Under the pieces are notes generated by a model that was given only the letters and a program-made list of their open reading frames with translations, made no database searches and was not told where the DNA came from. The position numbers were made by a program, and so were the translations under genes. Shown here piece after piece: positions 16,348 to 25,465 of a stretch of DNA of 64,000 nucleotides (within the stretch, counting starts at the first letter, position 1; every line of letters begins with the position of its first letter). This DNA comes from JAAYCI01 sp964370045 (GTDB lineage Bacteria > Bacillota > Clostridia > Oscillospirales > Ruminococcaceae), in the NCBI GenBank assembly GCA_964370045.1, contig CAYJGZ010000004.1:72619-136618 (forward strand). The letters run 5' to 3'.

Positions 16348-16896
16348 ATGAACGCTGTGGATATGATTAAGGGCAGAAGAAGCATAAGAAAATACAAAGA
16401 TGAGGTTGTGAGCGCCGACGTACTGAAAGAGGTTGTGGAGGTGTCGAAATACGCACCCTCCTGGGCAAACTTTCAGATTGCACGATACAACTTTATATCC
16501 GACAAAGCTGTGATTGAAAAAATAGCGCAGGAGGGCGTGAACGGCTTTGTGTACAACAAAGCGACGCTGGAAAACGCAAAAAACATTCTTGTCATAAGCT
16601 ATGTTCAGGGTAAAAGTGGCAAGCTGGATGTGGAAAAGGACGACTTTGCGACCTCGAAGTCTAACGAATGGGAGATGTTTGATGCGGGCATTGCGTGCCA
16701 GACATTTTGCCTTGCGGCGCATGAAAAAGGCATAGGTACCTGCATTTTTGGAATTATTGACGACAAGGCCATAGCTGAAATCATAGGCCTGCCCAAGGAT
16801 GAAACGGTGGCCAGCGTGGTGACATTCGGCTACCCCGCAGAGGAGATTGCCTCCACCACACGCAAGGATGTCTCGGAGATAGCACGCTTTAAGTAG
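16348..16896 (+). CDS. Nitroreductase-family flavoprotein
   Basis: 182 residues from ATG 16348, preceded by AAAGGAG. The FMN-binding start IKGRRSIRKYKDE and APSWANFQIARY, plus the late segment FDAGIACQTFCLAAHEKGIG, are typical. These NAD(P)H-dependent FMN enzymes reduce nitro groups, quinones or enones; the natural substrate is not evident. A clear paralogue of the same length lies at 35560. Confidence 0.93.
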   Translation: MNAVDMIKGRRSIRKYKDEVVSADVLKEVVEVSKYAPSWANFQIARYNFISDKAVIEKIAQEGVNGFVYNKATLENAKNILVISYVQGKSGKLDVEKDDFATSKSNEWEMFDAGIACQTFCLAAHEKGIGTCIFGIIDDKAIAEIIGLPKDETVASVVTFGYPAEEIASTTRKDVSEIARFK

Positions 16897-16979
16897 TGGG
16901 GAGCATTGCTCTGCCTGTGTTTGCCATGACATGGCAAGTGTATGGTGGAGTGCTCCTAACTGTAATCTTTGCAAAAATA

Positions 16980-17009
16980 AAAACCCTGTAGCGTATGCTA
17001 CAGGGTTTT
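16980..17009. terminator. Terminator shared by nitroreductase and tRNA unit
   Basis: AACCCTGTAGC pairs with GCTACAGGGTT around GTAT, with T-runs on both strands. Confidence 0.85.
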
Positions 17010-17084
17010 TGGTTGGGGTGGCAGGATTCGAACCTACGCATGCCAGAGTCAAAGTCTGGTGGCTTACCGCTTGCCGACACCCCA
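17010..17084 (-). tRNA. tRNA-Gln (TTG anticodon)
   Basis: Full cloverleaf on the minus strand: acceptor TGGGGTG/CACCCCA, anticodon stem CCAGA/TCTGG enclosing CTTTGAC, T-loop GGTTCGAATCC, discriminator A and encoded CCA. It is followed by a terminator. Confidence 0.95.
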
Positions 17085-17158
17085 GTTTTTGGAGCTATTC
17101 GGACGAAAAAGACGAAACATCCGAAATAAAAAAGGCAGTTAGCTGTTCAAAGCAAAAA

Positions 17159-17236
17159 TGGGGTGGATAGTGGGACTCGAACCCACGGCCTTCAGGGCCA
17201 CAACCTGACACTCTAACCACCTGAGCTATACCCACC
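17159..17236 (-). tRNA. tRNA-His (GTG anticodon)
   Basis: Acceptor GTGGGTA/TATCCAC, anticodon stem TCAGG/CCTGA around TTGTGGC, encoded CCA, discriminator C and the extra 5' G (-1) that histidyl-tRNA synthetase needs. Cotranscribed with tRNA-Gln. Confidence 0.95.
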
Positions 17237-17273
17237 ATACATTAAAAGCTTTTGGCTAACCAGCCACTGATAT

Positions 17274-17302
17274 ATGCTAACACGTAAGCGGCAGGATGTC
17301 AA
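17274..17302 (-). promoter_or_regulatory. Promoter of the tRNA-His/tRNA-Gln unit
   Basis: On the minus strand TTGACA (17297-17302), a 17-base spacer and TAGCAT (17274-17279), about 40 bases before tRNA-His. Confidence 0.65.
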
Positions 17303-17439
17303 GATGTTTTGGCGCTTTTTTGTAAAATATGGCATAAAATAAAGCAACACCGCATAATTTTTCTTGTGGCGAAATTTTGCCATTTTGAAAAGTATACGGT
17401 GTTGCTTTTTGGTTTTTCGCTAAAACAGACGCTTTTTCA

Positions 17440-18942
17440 CTACGTGGTGGCCTTGTTCAGCTCGCCGTTTGAAAGCTTTGCAAACTCTAAAACCTTGCCA
17501 TAGTCAAGGCCTGCCGCCTCGGTGAAGCGCTTGCCGTATTCTTCGTCAGCATGGTGGCAGTGCACCGCATGGCGGTACTTGATGTTTTCGGTGCAGGGGG
17601 CGATGTCGCCGGCGGTGTTTTGGATGAGCAGCTCCTTTTTGTCCTCGGTGAGCACCCGCCAAAGGTCTCCGCCTGCCCTAAAGCAGTCATCGCTGGGGTC
17701 TTCCTTGGGGTCGTAGTGGTATGCCGCACCCTCAATGTCCAAAGGCGGCTCCATCACGCCGGGGGTGGGCGACCAAATACCTGCGCTGTTGGGCGTGTAT
17801 GCAGGCGCACCGCCGTAGTTTCCGTCCACACGCATTGCGCCGTCACGGTGGTACTCGTTTACGGGCACTTTGGCACGGTTTACGGGGATTTGGTTGTGGT
17901 TTACCCCAAGGCGGTAGCGTTGTGCGTCGCCGTAGGCAAACAGCCTGCCCTGCAAAAACTTGTCCGGGCTAAAGCCGATGCCCGGCACGACGTGTGCGGG
18001 CGTGAACGCCGCCTGCTCCACCTCTGCAAAAAAGTTTTCGGGGTTTTTGTTCAGCACAAGCTCGCCCACCTCAATGAGCGGGAACTCTGCGTGCCGCCAT
18101 ATTTTTGTGATGTCGAAGGGGTTTTCGTAGTGTTTTTTTGCCTGCTCCTCCGTCATTATTTGCACGTACATTGTCCACTTGGGGAAATCGCCGCTCTCTA
18201 TGGCGTCAAAAAGGTCCATGCCGTGGTACTCACGGTCCATGCCGTTGATTTTAGTCGCTTCTTCGTTTGTGAAGTTTTTGATGCCCTGCTGTGTCTTAAA
18301 ATGGAACTTGCACCATACACGCTCGTTTTGCTCGTTGTAAAAGGAGAAGGTGTGCTCGCCGAAAAAGTGCATCTGCCTAAAGGAAGCAGGAATGCCCCTG
18401 TCGCTCATGACGACGGTGATTTGGTGGAAGCACTCGGGCAGGAGCGTCCAAAAGTCCCAGTTGTTCTGTGCGCTGCGGCGGCCCGTTCGGGGGTCGCGCT
18501 TTACGGCACGGTTAAGGTCCGAAAAATTGTGCACATCACGGATGAAGAAGGTAGGGGTGTTGTTTCCCACAAGGTCCCAGTTGCCCTCCTCGGTGTAAAA
18601 CTTCACCGCAACGCCCCTTATGTCCCGCTCGCAGTCGGCGGCGCCACGCTCGCCCGCAACGGTGGAAAAGCGCACAAACACATCGGTGGTAGCGCCGGGG
18701 CTGAGCACCTTTGCCTTTGTGTACTTGCTGATGTCGCCCGTGACCTTGAAAGAGCCGTATGCGCCCCAGCCTTTTGCGTGCATACGCCTTTCGGGAATTA
18801 CCTCTCGGTTGAAGTGGGCCATTTTTTCAAGTAGCCACACATCACTGAGCAAAACAGGGCCTCTCGCCCCTGCGGTAAGGGCATTTTCGTTATCCGCAAC
18901 AGGTGCTCCGACCTCGTTCGTAAGCTTTTTGTACTCATCCAT
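17440..18942 (-). CDS. katA: Haem catalase (monofunctional, small-subunit type)
   Basis: 500 residues, normal for clade 3 catalases. Start at 18942 (MDEYKKLTNEVGAPVADN), preceded by GGAG; the open frame upstream of it is not catalase-like. Catalytic His55 is in RRMHAKGWGAYG, the distal Asn in VGNNTPTFFIRD (about 128), and the proximal haem Tyr in RLFAYGDAQRYRLG. It decomposes H2O2 in the cytoplasm. Catalase is not universal among Clostridia. An 18-bp dyad lies upstream as a possible peroxide-regulator site. Confidence 0.95.
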   Translation of the reverse strand: MDEYKKLTNEVGAPVADNENALTAGARGPVLLSDVWLLEKMAHFNREVIPERRMHAKGWGAYGSFKVTGDISKYTKAKVLSPGATTDVFVRFSTVAGERGAADCERDIRGVAVKFYTEEGNWDLVGNNTPTFFIRDVHNFSDLNRAVKRDPRTGRRSAQNNWDFWTLLPECFHQITVVMSDRGIPASFRQMHFFGEHTFSFYNEQNERVWCKFHFKTQQGIKNFTNEEATKINGMDREYHGMDLFDAIESGDFPKWTMYVQIMTEEQAKKHYENPFDITKIWRHAEFPLIEVGELVLNKNPENFFAEVEQAAFTPAHVVPGIGFSPDKFLQGRLFAYGDAQRYRLGVNHNQIPVNRAKVPVNEYHRDGAMRVDGNYGGAPAYTPNSAGIWSPTPGVMEPPLDIEGAAYHYDPKEDPSDDCFRAGGDLWRVLTEDKKELLIQNTAGDIAPCTENIKYRHAVHCHHADEEYGKRFTEAAGLDYGKVLEFAKLSNGELNKATT

Positions 18943-19056
18943 AAAAATGCTCCATTCCGCCGCTTCGCATCGGCACAAAATTTTAATGAAATATGCGGCT
19001 CTCATCATGCGAAGCACAAGGAATGATAAGAGCATTATTGATTTTAGATTTGTTAT

Positions 19057-19074
19057 TTTGAAACTTGTTTCAAA
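19057..19074. promoter_or_regulatory. Inverted repeat TTTGAAAC-TT-GTTTCAAA upstream of catalase
   Basis: Two perfect 8-bp arms around TT, 115 bases before the catalase start. It differs from the usual PerR box but is a credible operator. Confidence 0.55.
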
Positions 19075-19079
19075 CTATA

Positions 19080-19378
19080 ACACTCCCTTTCAGTTTTGAC
19101 GATGCCGCTCTATTACCATAAATGATACTTGTTATCAGTATACAGTAATGACGAAGGACAAACAATAGTAAAATTAGACAAATAAATGCGCATATGTGAG
19201 AAAATAAAAACAAACAGTACAGTTTTATGTGCTGAAGGCAATAAAAAAGACTATCCCTTTGTTTGCGCAAATTGTCATCACCATGCGGCAAAACAGCCGA
19301 TGGGATGATTCTATACACAAACAAAAAAATAGTCTCGTATTTTTGCTCGAAATTTAGGGGTGCTTAATATATGGTAGG
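19080..19378. other. AT-rich intergenic region without a recognised gene
   Basis: About 300 bases between the catalase upstream region and the 3' end of a minus-strand lipoprotein gene. I see no convincing frame, tRNA or strong hairpin. Confidence 0.5.
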
Positions 19379-19816
19379 CTAATAGATATTAAAGAGTGTG
19401 CCCGTGTGCTTTGTTTCGTCGTTTATTGTGATGGGTTTCACCACCCTGTATTCGCCCTTTGGCAATACCCCATCCCACTCAATGTTAAATTCACTCGTGC
19501 TGTTTGGCTCTAAAATAATACCGATGGCAGTGAAAGAGTTGTCCTCGCTTGAGGTAAACCATGCACCGTTTCTTTTTTGCTCAATGTAGTATACAGTGTC
19601 GCAGGAAAATGTGCTCTCGGTGTTGTTTGTGATGAGCAAAACAAGCCCTGTGCTCGTGAGGCTGTCCTGCTTGACCGACAGGGTGACATCATCCGTGGCG
19701 AAAAGCTCGCCGTGTGGGGAGGCGGTGTTAAAGCCGCTCCCATCGCAGGAGGTGAGCGTGAAAAGTGCGAATATTATGAGCGTTAAGAGTGGGATTTTGC
19801 GAAGAGTTTTTTGCAT
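19379..19816 (-). CDS. Ig-like-domain lipoprotein, function unknown
   Basis: 145 residues. The signal peptide ends in LTSC (lipidated Cys at about residue 24). The mature part, with SVKQDSLTSTGLVLLITNNT, CDTVYYIEQKRNGAWF and VLPKGEYRVVKPI, is a beta-rich domain similar to the bacterial Ig-like Big_14 group. It is probably anchored on the outer face of the membrane. It sits 18 bases after the AEC transporter gene, likely in the same unit. Confidence 0.75.
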   Translation of the reverse strand: MQKTLRKIPLLTLIIFALFTLTSCDGSGFNTASPHGELFATDDVTLSVKQDSLTSTGLVLLITNNTESTFSCDTVYYIEQKRNGAWFTSSEDNSFTAIGIILEPNSTSEFNIEWDGVLPKGEYRVVKPITINDETKHTGTLFNIY

Positions 19817-19834
19817 AATGATACCTCTAAACCT

Positions 19835-20752
19835 CTAAAAAATATGCTGTACCGTAATAACCAAAAGAGGAAGCATCACAAGCAGCAGCACCGTGCCCTG
19901 CACAACGGCACGTGTGGCGTAGCTTACGTCATGGCCGAAGCGCTCGGCGAAGATTACGTTTATGGTGGCGGGGGAAAGGCTGGAGAGTATGGCCATGGTG
20001 GCGGGCATGACACCCTTTAGCCCAAGCGCCCACAGCACGCCTATGACGACCGCAGGGATAAGCAGTAGCCTGAAAAAGCTGACAAGCCACGCCCATTTAT
20101 CCGTCCATACAGAGAGGAACTTTATCTTGGCGAGCGAGCTGCCTATTATGAGCAGTGCGAATGTGGAGGACATGTCGCCCACCATCTCGAAGGAGGAGAC
20201 AACCATGTCGGGCAGGCGGAAGGGTGAAATGAAAATGCCTATGGCGATAAAGGGGGCGATGGTCATGGGCTTTAGGAATATTTTCAGCGATGCCTTTTCA
20301 CCGCCCAAAAGCCACACGCAGTAGGTGTATGCCGCCAGCTGAAACGTAAGGCTGTAGGTGATGGCGTACAGCATTCCCTCTGCGCCGAAAAGCTCGAAGA
20401 TGATGGGAAAGCCGAAATAGGCAAGGTTGCTCAAAATGACAAGCATGGAAGTGGTGTTTTGCTTTGTGCGGTTCATGGGCAGTGTGCGGCTGAGCAGTAC
20501 CATCAGCGGAATGGTGATGAGGTAGTACCCTACCGCAATGGCCGCCGCAATAAGCAGCTCGTCCGCAACGCTGGAATCGTAGCTGCTGTTGCCTGCGGCG
20601 ATGACGCTGAGTGGAAGCGCCACTGTGAGCAAAAGCTCGGACAGTATGCGCTGAAACTCATCCGTGATGATACCCTTTTTGCGAAGCGCATAGCCCAGCA
20701 CCACGACAAACGCAAAACGAAACATTACCTCGAACAAAACCTGAATGGGCAT
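19835..20752 (-). CDS. AEC (auxin efflux carrier-like) family transporter
   Basis: 305 residues with about ten hydrophobic segments in two five-helix halves, and the family stretch NLAYFGFPIIFELFGAEGM. Bacterial AEC proteins move organic acids such as malate or other carboxylates; the substrate here is unknown. A GGGAGG site precedes the ATG. Second gene of a three-gene minus-strand group. Confidence 0.9.
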   Translation of the reverse strand: MPIQVLFEVMFRFAFVVVLGYALRKKGIITDEFQRILSELLLTVALPLSVIAAGNSSYDSSVADELLIAAAIAVGYYLITIPLMVLLSRTLPMNRTKQNTTSMLVILSNLAYFGFPIIFELFGAEGMLYAITYSLTFQLAAYTYCVWLLGGEKASLKIFLKPMTIAPFIAIGIFISPFRLPDMVVSSFEMVGDMSSTFALLIIGSSLAKIKFLSVWTDKWAWLVSFFRLLLIPAVVIGVLWALGLKGVMPATMAILSSLSPATINVIFAERFGHDVSYATRAVVQGTVLLLVMLPLLVITVQHIF

Positions 20753-20811
20753 GAGAGCCTCCCGAAAAATATAAAATTGCGAATTGCTAAGCGGCGACCG
20801 CCGTAAAATGC

Positions 20812-21693
20812 CTATCGAGCGCCGTTTACAAGCTCCTGCAGGCGGCGTAGTGACAGCGGCCGCAGGATGCTGTGCTTGTCGTCAAAGTCGGTGACATCTC
20901 GTGCGTCAAGGTACTCCAAAAATGCGCTGTACGCAACGGTGCCTATGGTTTGCCCATTGTCGGTGAGCGTGAGCGTCCACTCGGTGATGGGGGCGCCCTC
21001 AAAGGGCGCAGGGCCATATGGTACAAAAGCTTCCTTTGGTATGATGGAGGGCATGTCGCTCTCGAGGAAGTAGCTCGCCTTGACGTTGCCCTCCTCATCC
21101 TGTGAAAAGTGCGGCTCTATGTAGGTGAAGCTGCGTGCTTGCTTATCCGAAAGATAGTTGGAAAAGAAAATTTCGCAGTTTTGCGCAGGCAGGGAACAAA
21201 TGCGCCTGCGCAAAGACTCGGGAAGCCACAGCGGGAAAAGAACACTGCTTACAACGGCGTTTTCGGAACTGCAAAGTTTTTGCAGTTCGTTTTGGTTGCG
21301 TACCGCAACGGCGGAAAACAGCGCCACCGCACCACCCCGAGATACCATAGGGCCTTCCGATGGTTGCAGCTCGTTTGCGCCCAAAAAGCGTGCGAGCATA
21401 CCCGCAAACGCAAAAAAGTCCTCAAGGTCGTGGCTTGTGGTGGGCAGGGGTGTTTCTATGGTGAACAGCGTGCGGGACTCGTCGATGTGCAAAAGAAAGC
21501 CTCTGCCGGGTGGGGAGGAGTGCCCGTAAAGAAAAAGGGTGCTCTCGGTAGGGCTTGTGTGAGCACCCAGCGGAATATAGGCGGAAAACTGGCTTGGCGT
21601 GCCCATGAAAAACGCAGGGCTGAATTGTTTGAATAAAGCAGGTGTGTCAAGCTTTGATGCGCCCGCTTGCTTGATTGTAAAAGAAAACGACAT
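20812..21693 (-). CDS. Hypothetical cytoplasmic protein
   Basis: 293 residues from ATG 21693 (MSFSFTIKQAGASKL), which has a strong AGGAGG site; the frame extends 34 residues upstream without support. No signal peptide or membrane helix. I recognise no domain. The C-terminus (ITEWTLTLTDNGQTIGTVAYSAFLEYLDARDV) looks globular. It is first in the group with the AEC transporter, 59 bases apart, and divergent from the BTAD regulator. Confidence 0.7.
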   Translation of the reverse strand: MSFSFTIKQAGASKLDTPALFKQFSPAFFMGTPSQFSAYIPLGAHTSPTESTLFLYGHSSPPGRGFLLHIDESRTLFTIETPLPTTSHDLEDFFAFAGMLARFLGANELQPSEGPMVSRGGAVALFSAVAVRNQNELQKLCSSENAVVSSVLFPLWLPESLRRRICSLPAQNCEIFFSNYLSDKQARSFTYIEPHFSQDEEGNVKASYFLESDMPSIIPKEAFVPYGPAPFEGAPITEWTLTLTDNGQTIGTVAYSAFLEYLDARDVTDFDDKHSILRPLSLRRLQELVNGAR

Positions 21694-22013
21694 AATAGGA
21701 CCTCCTAAAAGGGTGAATTTTAGTAAAACAATAAAATGGTGCACGCCGAGGGGCGGTATCGCAAGGTTGCGAAAATAGTTTTCTAAAATAAGCACTCATT
21801 ACCACACTATATTATAGCACAGTATGTGCGACGTGGCATTAGATTTTTGAACTGTGCTAATGAAAATATGGCAAAACGATGAAATATGCACGTGGAATAC
21901 TTGTAAATTGCTGTGAAAAGGAGTATTATTAAGCGAAAATATACAAAAATATTATATTGTATATTTGCAGTGGGAAATGTGAACATATATATATCAGTTT
22001 GGGGGTAATGGCG
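21694..22013. other. Divergent promoter region
   Basis: 320 bases between the divergent hypothetical gene and the BTAD regulator. A TATAAT-like -10 lies on the minus strand at 21821-21826. AT-rich tracts near 21945-21985 may serve the plus-strand gene. No RNA gene seen. Confidence 0.4.
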
Positions 22014-23246
22014 ATGTCAGGTGCAAAAACAAAAAACATGGCCAAAAAGCCACCTGAAATAGAGGTCTGCTTTTTTGGTGGATTTCAAATAAAGGCGGAC
22101 AGCAAAGTGATAAACGATGCTGCGTCACGTGCGAAAAGGCCGTGGAGCCTTTTGCAGTTTTTAATGGTAAATCGCCATAAATTTGTAACGCATCAGCAGC
22201 TTATAGAGGCGATGTGGCCGGATGAGACGAGCGAACAACCCGAAAAGGCATTGAAAAACCTGGTGTACCGTGTGCGCAGTGCCTTTGCGGCTAAAGATGT
22301 TCCGAACGCCTCGCAGGTGGTGCTGTATCAAGGGGGCAACTACTGCCTGAACAACGAGTTTTCGTGGAAGATGGACTTTGAGCTGTTTGATGAAAACTAT
22401 GATAAGGCGCTGAATGAGGCTACGCCAAGGTGCGAGGCGATAGAATATGCGCTTTTTGCTATTGAGCTGTACAAGGGAGATTTTTTGCAAGAGCAGGCCT
22501 ATGAAAACTGGATACTTCAGTTTAATACACATTATCGTTCTAAATATTTCAGCTTAATAGCGGTGGTGCTAAATATGCTGAAAGAAGAGGGCAGAGACGA
22601 CGACATAGAGGACGTATGCAACAGAGCGTTTGGTATAGACCAGTTTGAGGAAAACATACACCTTGAGTATATGCAAGCTCTTGTGAGGCAGGGCAAAAAA
22701 TCCACGGCGCTTGCGCATTACGGCAGAATGGAAAGCATGTTTTACAGCGAGATGGGCGTGCTTCCGTGCGATGAACTGAGGCAGCTAAACCAAGAGCTAA
22801 CTATTGCGATGAACAACGCAGAGGCAGACCTTGCCGCAATAAAAGAGCTGTTGGCGGAAGATGAAGTGAAGAACCAGGCGTTTGTATGCGGGTTTGATGT
22901 GTTCCGCAGCCTGTATCAGCTGGAAGCGAGAGCGGCAGAACGTGCAGGTGAGATGGTGTTTGTGGGCTTGCTTACCCTAAGGACGCAGGACGGCGCAACA
23001 CCAAGCGAAGAAGCGCTGAAAAAAAACATGCCTTGCCTTTTGGAGGCGGTAAGCATGAGCCTGCGCAGGGGGGATGTGGTGTCCATGTTCAGTTCCTCTC
23101 AGTATATCCTTATGCTACCCACTATCACGGTGGAAAATGCACAAATAGTGATGTCACGTATTTCGGAGCAGTTTTGCCCGGAGCAAAATGCGCAAGCTGT
23201 GATGCTGGACGTGAAGATACAGCCGCTGGAACCGGTGGTTATGTGA
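22014..23246 (+). CDS. SARP/BTAD-type transcriptional regulator
   Basis: About 410 residues. The N-terminus (EVCFFGGFQIKADSKVI, then SRAKRPWSLLQFLMVNRHKFVTHQQLIEAMWPDE) is a winged-helix DNA-binding domain of the OmpR/SARP type. Residues about 110-260 form a helical BTAD repeat domain (FLQEQAYENWILQFNTHY; GMESMFYSEMGV-like TPR pattern). The C-terminal 130 residues resemble a degenerate GGDEF-like fold without catalytic motifs. I favour ATG 22014, eight bases after GGGGG, over ATG 22008. The target is unknown; the small gene downstream often follows such regulators in related genomes, as I recall. Confidence 0.85.
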   Translation: MSGAKTKNMAKKPPEIEVCFFGGFQIKADSKVINDAASRAKRPWSLLQFLMVNRHKFVTHQQLIEAMWPDETSEQPEKALKNLVYRVRSAFAAKDVPNASQVVLYQGGNYCLNNEFSWKMDFELFDENYDKALNEATPRCEAIEYALFAIELYKGDFLQEQAYENWILQFNTHYRSKYFSLIAVVLNMLKEEGRDDDIEDVCNRAFGIDQFEENIHLEYMQALVRQGKKSTALAHYGRMESMFYSEMGVLPCDELRQLNQELTIAMNNAEADLAAIKELLAEDEVKNQAFVCGFDVFRSLYQLEARAAERAGEMVFVGLLTLRTQDGATPSEEALKKNMPCLLEAVSMSLRRGDVVSMFSSSQYILMLPTITVENAQIVMSRISEQFCPEQNAQAVMLDVKIQPLEPVVM

Positions 23247-23400
23247 TGATGGCAGCAAGAGCTTTTTGATGGGGTGCTGTTACCGCAGTGTTACCGTAGG
23301 GTGGTAAAATATTATTAAAGTTGGTATATTTATGCAGGTGGATTCCATTAGGAAAGTGCCAAGCGCAGCTGCTGATATATCAAATGAGGCGTAGAGGATA

Positions 23401-23865
23401 ATGGCGATTAGAAGCAGGATGATGGTGCCGAGCACAGCGTCTCGCATTGCTGTGAGCGTGCAAAGATACACGCAAAGCTGTATGACGGGAAGTATATACA
23501 GCGAGTATCTTAATAGGCGGATTTGCTTTACGGACGTAGTGGACTTTGTGAATAAGATGGACTTGATGCTTGATGAAATTTCCTTTCCGCTTGCGACAAC
23601 CGAGTATCGCAGCTTTGAGGCTGTGAAAAAGGAGCAGGAGCGGATGGCATCGCAGGGTGCAAAGGGGAAAGCTGAGGAAAATATGGCTAACGATAATGAT
23701 GGCAAGCGTAGCTCGGATGTGTTTGTTGTGCACGTTCAGTTTCGGCAGAACGCCACGTGGCAGGGAACTGTGAAATGGGCTGAAAAAAACGAGGAAAAGC
23801 GTTTTCGCAGTACGCTGGAGCTTTTGAAAATAATGGATAGTGCGCTGGGAGAGCCGCAGGAGTAG
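23401..23865 (+). CDS. Two-part small protein linked to a BTAD regulator
   Basis: Up to 154 residues. The first half (RIAVSVQRYTQSCMTGSIYSEYL, FVNKMDLMLDEISFPLATTE) and the second (VFVVHVQFRQNATWQGTVKW, FRSTLELLKIMDSAL) look like two related beta-rich modules joined by a charged linker. No catalytic motif, signal peptide or helix. The start is uncertain: ATG 23401 has AGAGG only three bases away, and internal ATGs at 23419 and 23482 are possible. Function unknown. Confidence 0.65.
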   Translation: MAIRSRMMVPSTASRIAVSVQRYTQSCMTGSIYSEYLNRRICFTDVVDFVNKMDLMLDEISFPLATTEYRSFEAVKKEQERMASQGAKGKAEENMANDNDGKRSSDVFVVHVQFRQNATWQGTVKWAEKNEEKRFRSTLELLKIMDSALGEPQE

Positions 23866-23963
23866 GGCGGTACATCATAGTGTTTATGTGTGTTTTTTAG
23901 AAAAAAAACAAACGAGTGGGCGTGTATGCAGTGCATATGCGCTTATTTTTTTGCAAGAAAGCA

Positions 23964-23992
23964 TTGTGTTTTGTAAAGAGGGGTGCTATAAT
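23964..23992 (+). promoter_or_regulatory. Promoter of the fatty-acid operon
   Basis: TTGTGT (23964-23969), 17 bases, perfect TATAAT (23987-23992). The start point would fall just before the FabT-like operator. Confidence 0.75.
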
Positions 23993-24003
23993 CACGAATT
24001 AGA

Positions 24004-24018
24004 TAGTTAGACAAACTA
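24004..24018. promoter_or_regulatory. FabT-like operator TAGTT-N5-AACTA
   Basis: A 15-bp dyad at about +5 to +19 of the fab promoter, similar in form to FabT boxes of Gram-positive fab clusters. It implies autoregulation by the first gene. Confidence 0.65.
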
Positions 24019-24050
24019 AGTAAATTGCATCGAAAGGAGCCGCCGCAAGA

Positions 24051-24515
24051 ATGTTTGAGGACAGCTTAAACGAGCTATTGAGTAGCGCATACCGTTCTAT
24101 CGAGCGGCTGGAGTCGCAGATGCTGCGCACGAGCAAGAGCTTTTCGCTGAGCATAAGCGAGATGCACCTTTTGGAGGCGGTGGCCGCCTTTGAGGAGCGC
24201 AGGGGCGCAAGCATAAGCGAAATATCCGAGCGGCTGGACATTAGCTTGCCCTCGGTGACGCTGGGTGTGAACAAGCTGATGAGAAAAGGCTATCTCACCA
24301 AGCGGCGAAGCCAAAACGACAAGCGTGTGGTGCGTGTGTACATGACACGTCTTGGCAGAAGAGCCGCACGTGCACACAGGTATTTTCATCGCACCATGGC
24401 ACGCTCGCTCGGCAAGGACATGAGCGAGAGCGAAAAAAAGGCTTTGCTGGATGGAATTTCCAAAATAGAGGTTTTCTTGAACAAAAAAATTAGGATATAT
24501 GAGGAAATGCCATGA
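24051..24515 (+). CDS. fabT: MarR-family repressor of fatty-acid synthesis (FabT-like)
   Basis: 154 residues with a MarR winged helix: ISEISERLDISLPSVTLGVNKLMRKGYLTKRRSQNDKRVVRVYMT. It is the first gene of a complete FASII cluster and overlaps fabH by 4 bases. In streptococci and clostridia a MarR protein in this place, FabT, represses the cluster with long-chain acyl-ACP as corepressor. The dyad at 24004 is its likely site. Assignment rests on family plus position. Confidence 0.85.
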   Translation: MFEDSLNELLSSAYRSIERLESQMLRTSKSFSLSISEMHLLEAVAAFEERRGASISEISERLDISLPSVTLGVNKLMRKGYLTKRRSQNDKRVVRVYMTRLGRRAARAHRYFHRTMARSLGKDMSESEKKALLDGISKIEVFLNKKIRIYEEMP

Positions 24516-25465
24516 GTTTGTCCATTATAGGGACAGGTAGCGCACTGCCGAGCAGGGTACTGACAAATGACGAGCTTGCCACGTTTTTGGACACGAGCAA
24601 CGAGTGGATAAAGACGAGAACAGGCATTGAGCGCAGGCATATTTTAGCGCAGGACGAAACGCTGACAGACCTTGCGGCAAAGGCGGCACAAAGGGCGATG
24701 CAAAGCGCAGGCGTGACAAGTGATGAGATAGACTATGTGCTGTGCGCAACGCTTGGGGGCGACTACATTACGCCCAGCCTTGCGTGTATGGTACAGGGCG
24801 CAATAAAGGCGAAGTGCCCTGCGGTGGACCTGAATGCCGCATGCAGTGGCTTTTTGTATGCGCTGGATATTGCGGCAGGGCTGTTTTGCGCAAAGCGTGC
24901 GAAAAAAATACTGCTGGTGACGGCGGAGGCGCTTTCTCGTGTTACCAACTGGGAGGACAGAAGCACCGCCGTGCTCTTTGGTGATGCGGCGGCGGCGCTG
25001 GTGCTGCAGCCGGGCGATGAGCTAAAGTACCTGCACCTCACCTCGGCAGGCGATGCGGTGTCGCTTAACGCTCCTAATCAGTCGGCAAACCTGCCCGGAT
25101 ACCCCGAGGGCAAAAAGACAAAGTTTTACATGGACGGCGGCGAAATATACAAGTTTGCGGTGAATGCAATATGCACCGGCGTGCAGGAAGCACTGAATGC
25201 ATGTGGCATCACCATGGAGGATGTAAACCATGTGCTGATGCACCAGGCGAACCGCCGAATACTGGATGCGGCATGCAAGCGCTTTAACATACCAAAGGAA
25301 AAGTGCCCTATAGCAATAAACGAAGTGGGCAATGTCTCGGCGGTGAGCCTGCCGCTGCTGATGGATAGGCTGAACAGCGAAAACGCCATAAAGAAGGGTG
25401 ACACGCTTGTTTTGAGCGCATTTGGCGCAGGGCTTACTACGGGTACGGCGGTTTTGCGCTGGTAG
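24512..25465 (+). CDS. fabH: 3-oxoacyl-ACP synthase III
   Basis: 317 residues, standard length. It condenses acetyl-CoA or a branched starter with malonyl-ACP to begin acyl chains. The catalytic triad is Cys111 (DLNAACSGFLYALD), His244 (LMHQANRRI) and Asn274 (NEVGNVSA). GDAAAALVL and FGAGLTTGTAVLRW are also typical. Its start overlaps the repressor stop (ATGA). Confidence 0.97.
   Translation: MSLSIIGTGSALPSRVLTNDELATFLDTSNEWIKTRTGIERRHILAQDETLTDLAAKAAQRAMQSAGVTSDEIDYVLCATLGGDYITPSLACMVQGAIKAKCPAVDLNAACSGFLYALDIAAGLFCAKRAKKILLVTAEALSRVTNWEDRSTAVLFGDAAAALVLQPGDELKYLHLTSAGDAVSLNAPNQSANLPGYPEGKKTKFYMDGGEIYKFAVNAICTGVQEALNACGITMEDVNHVLMHQANRRILDAACKRFNIPKEKCPIAINEVGNVSAVSLPLLMDRLNSENAIKKGDTLVLSAFGAGLTTGTAVLRW

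Noticed and set aside
17551..18834. 427-codon frame on the plus strand
   Set aside because: It lies entirely opposite the catalase gene, has no ribosome site and no family likeness.
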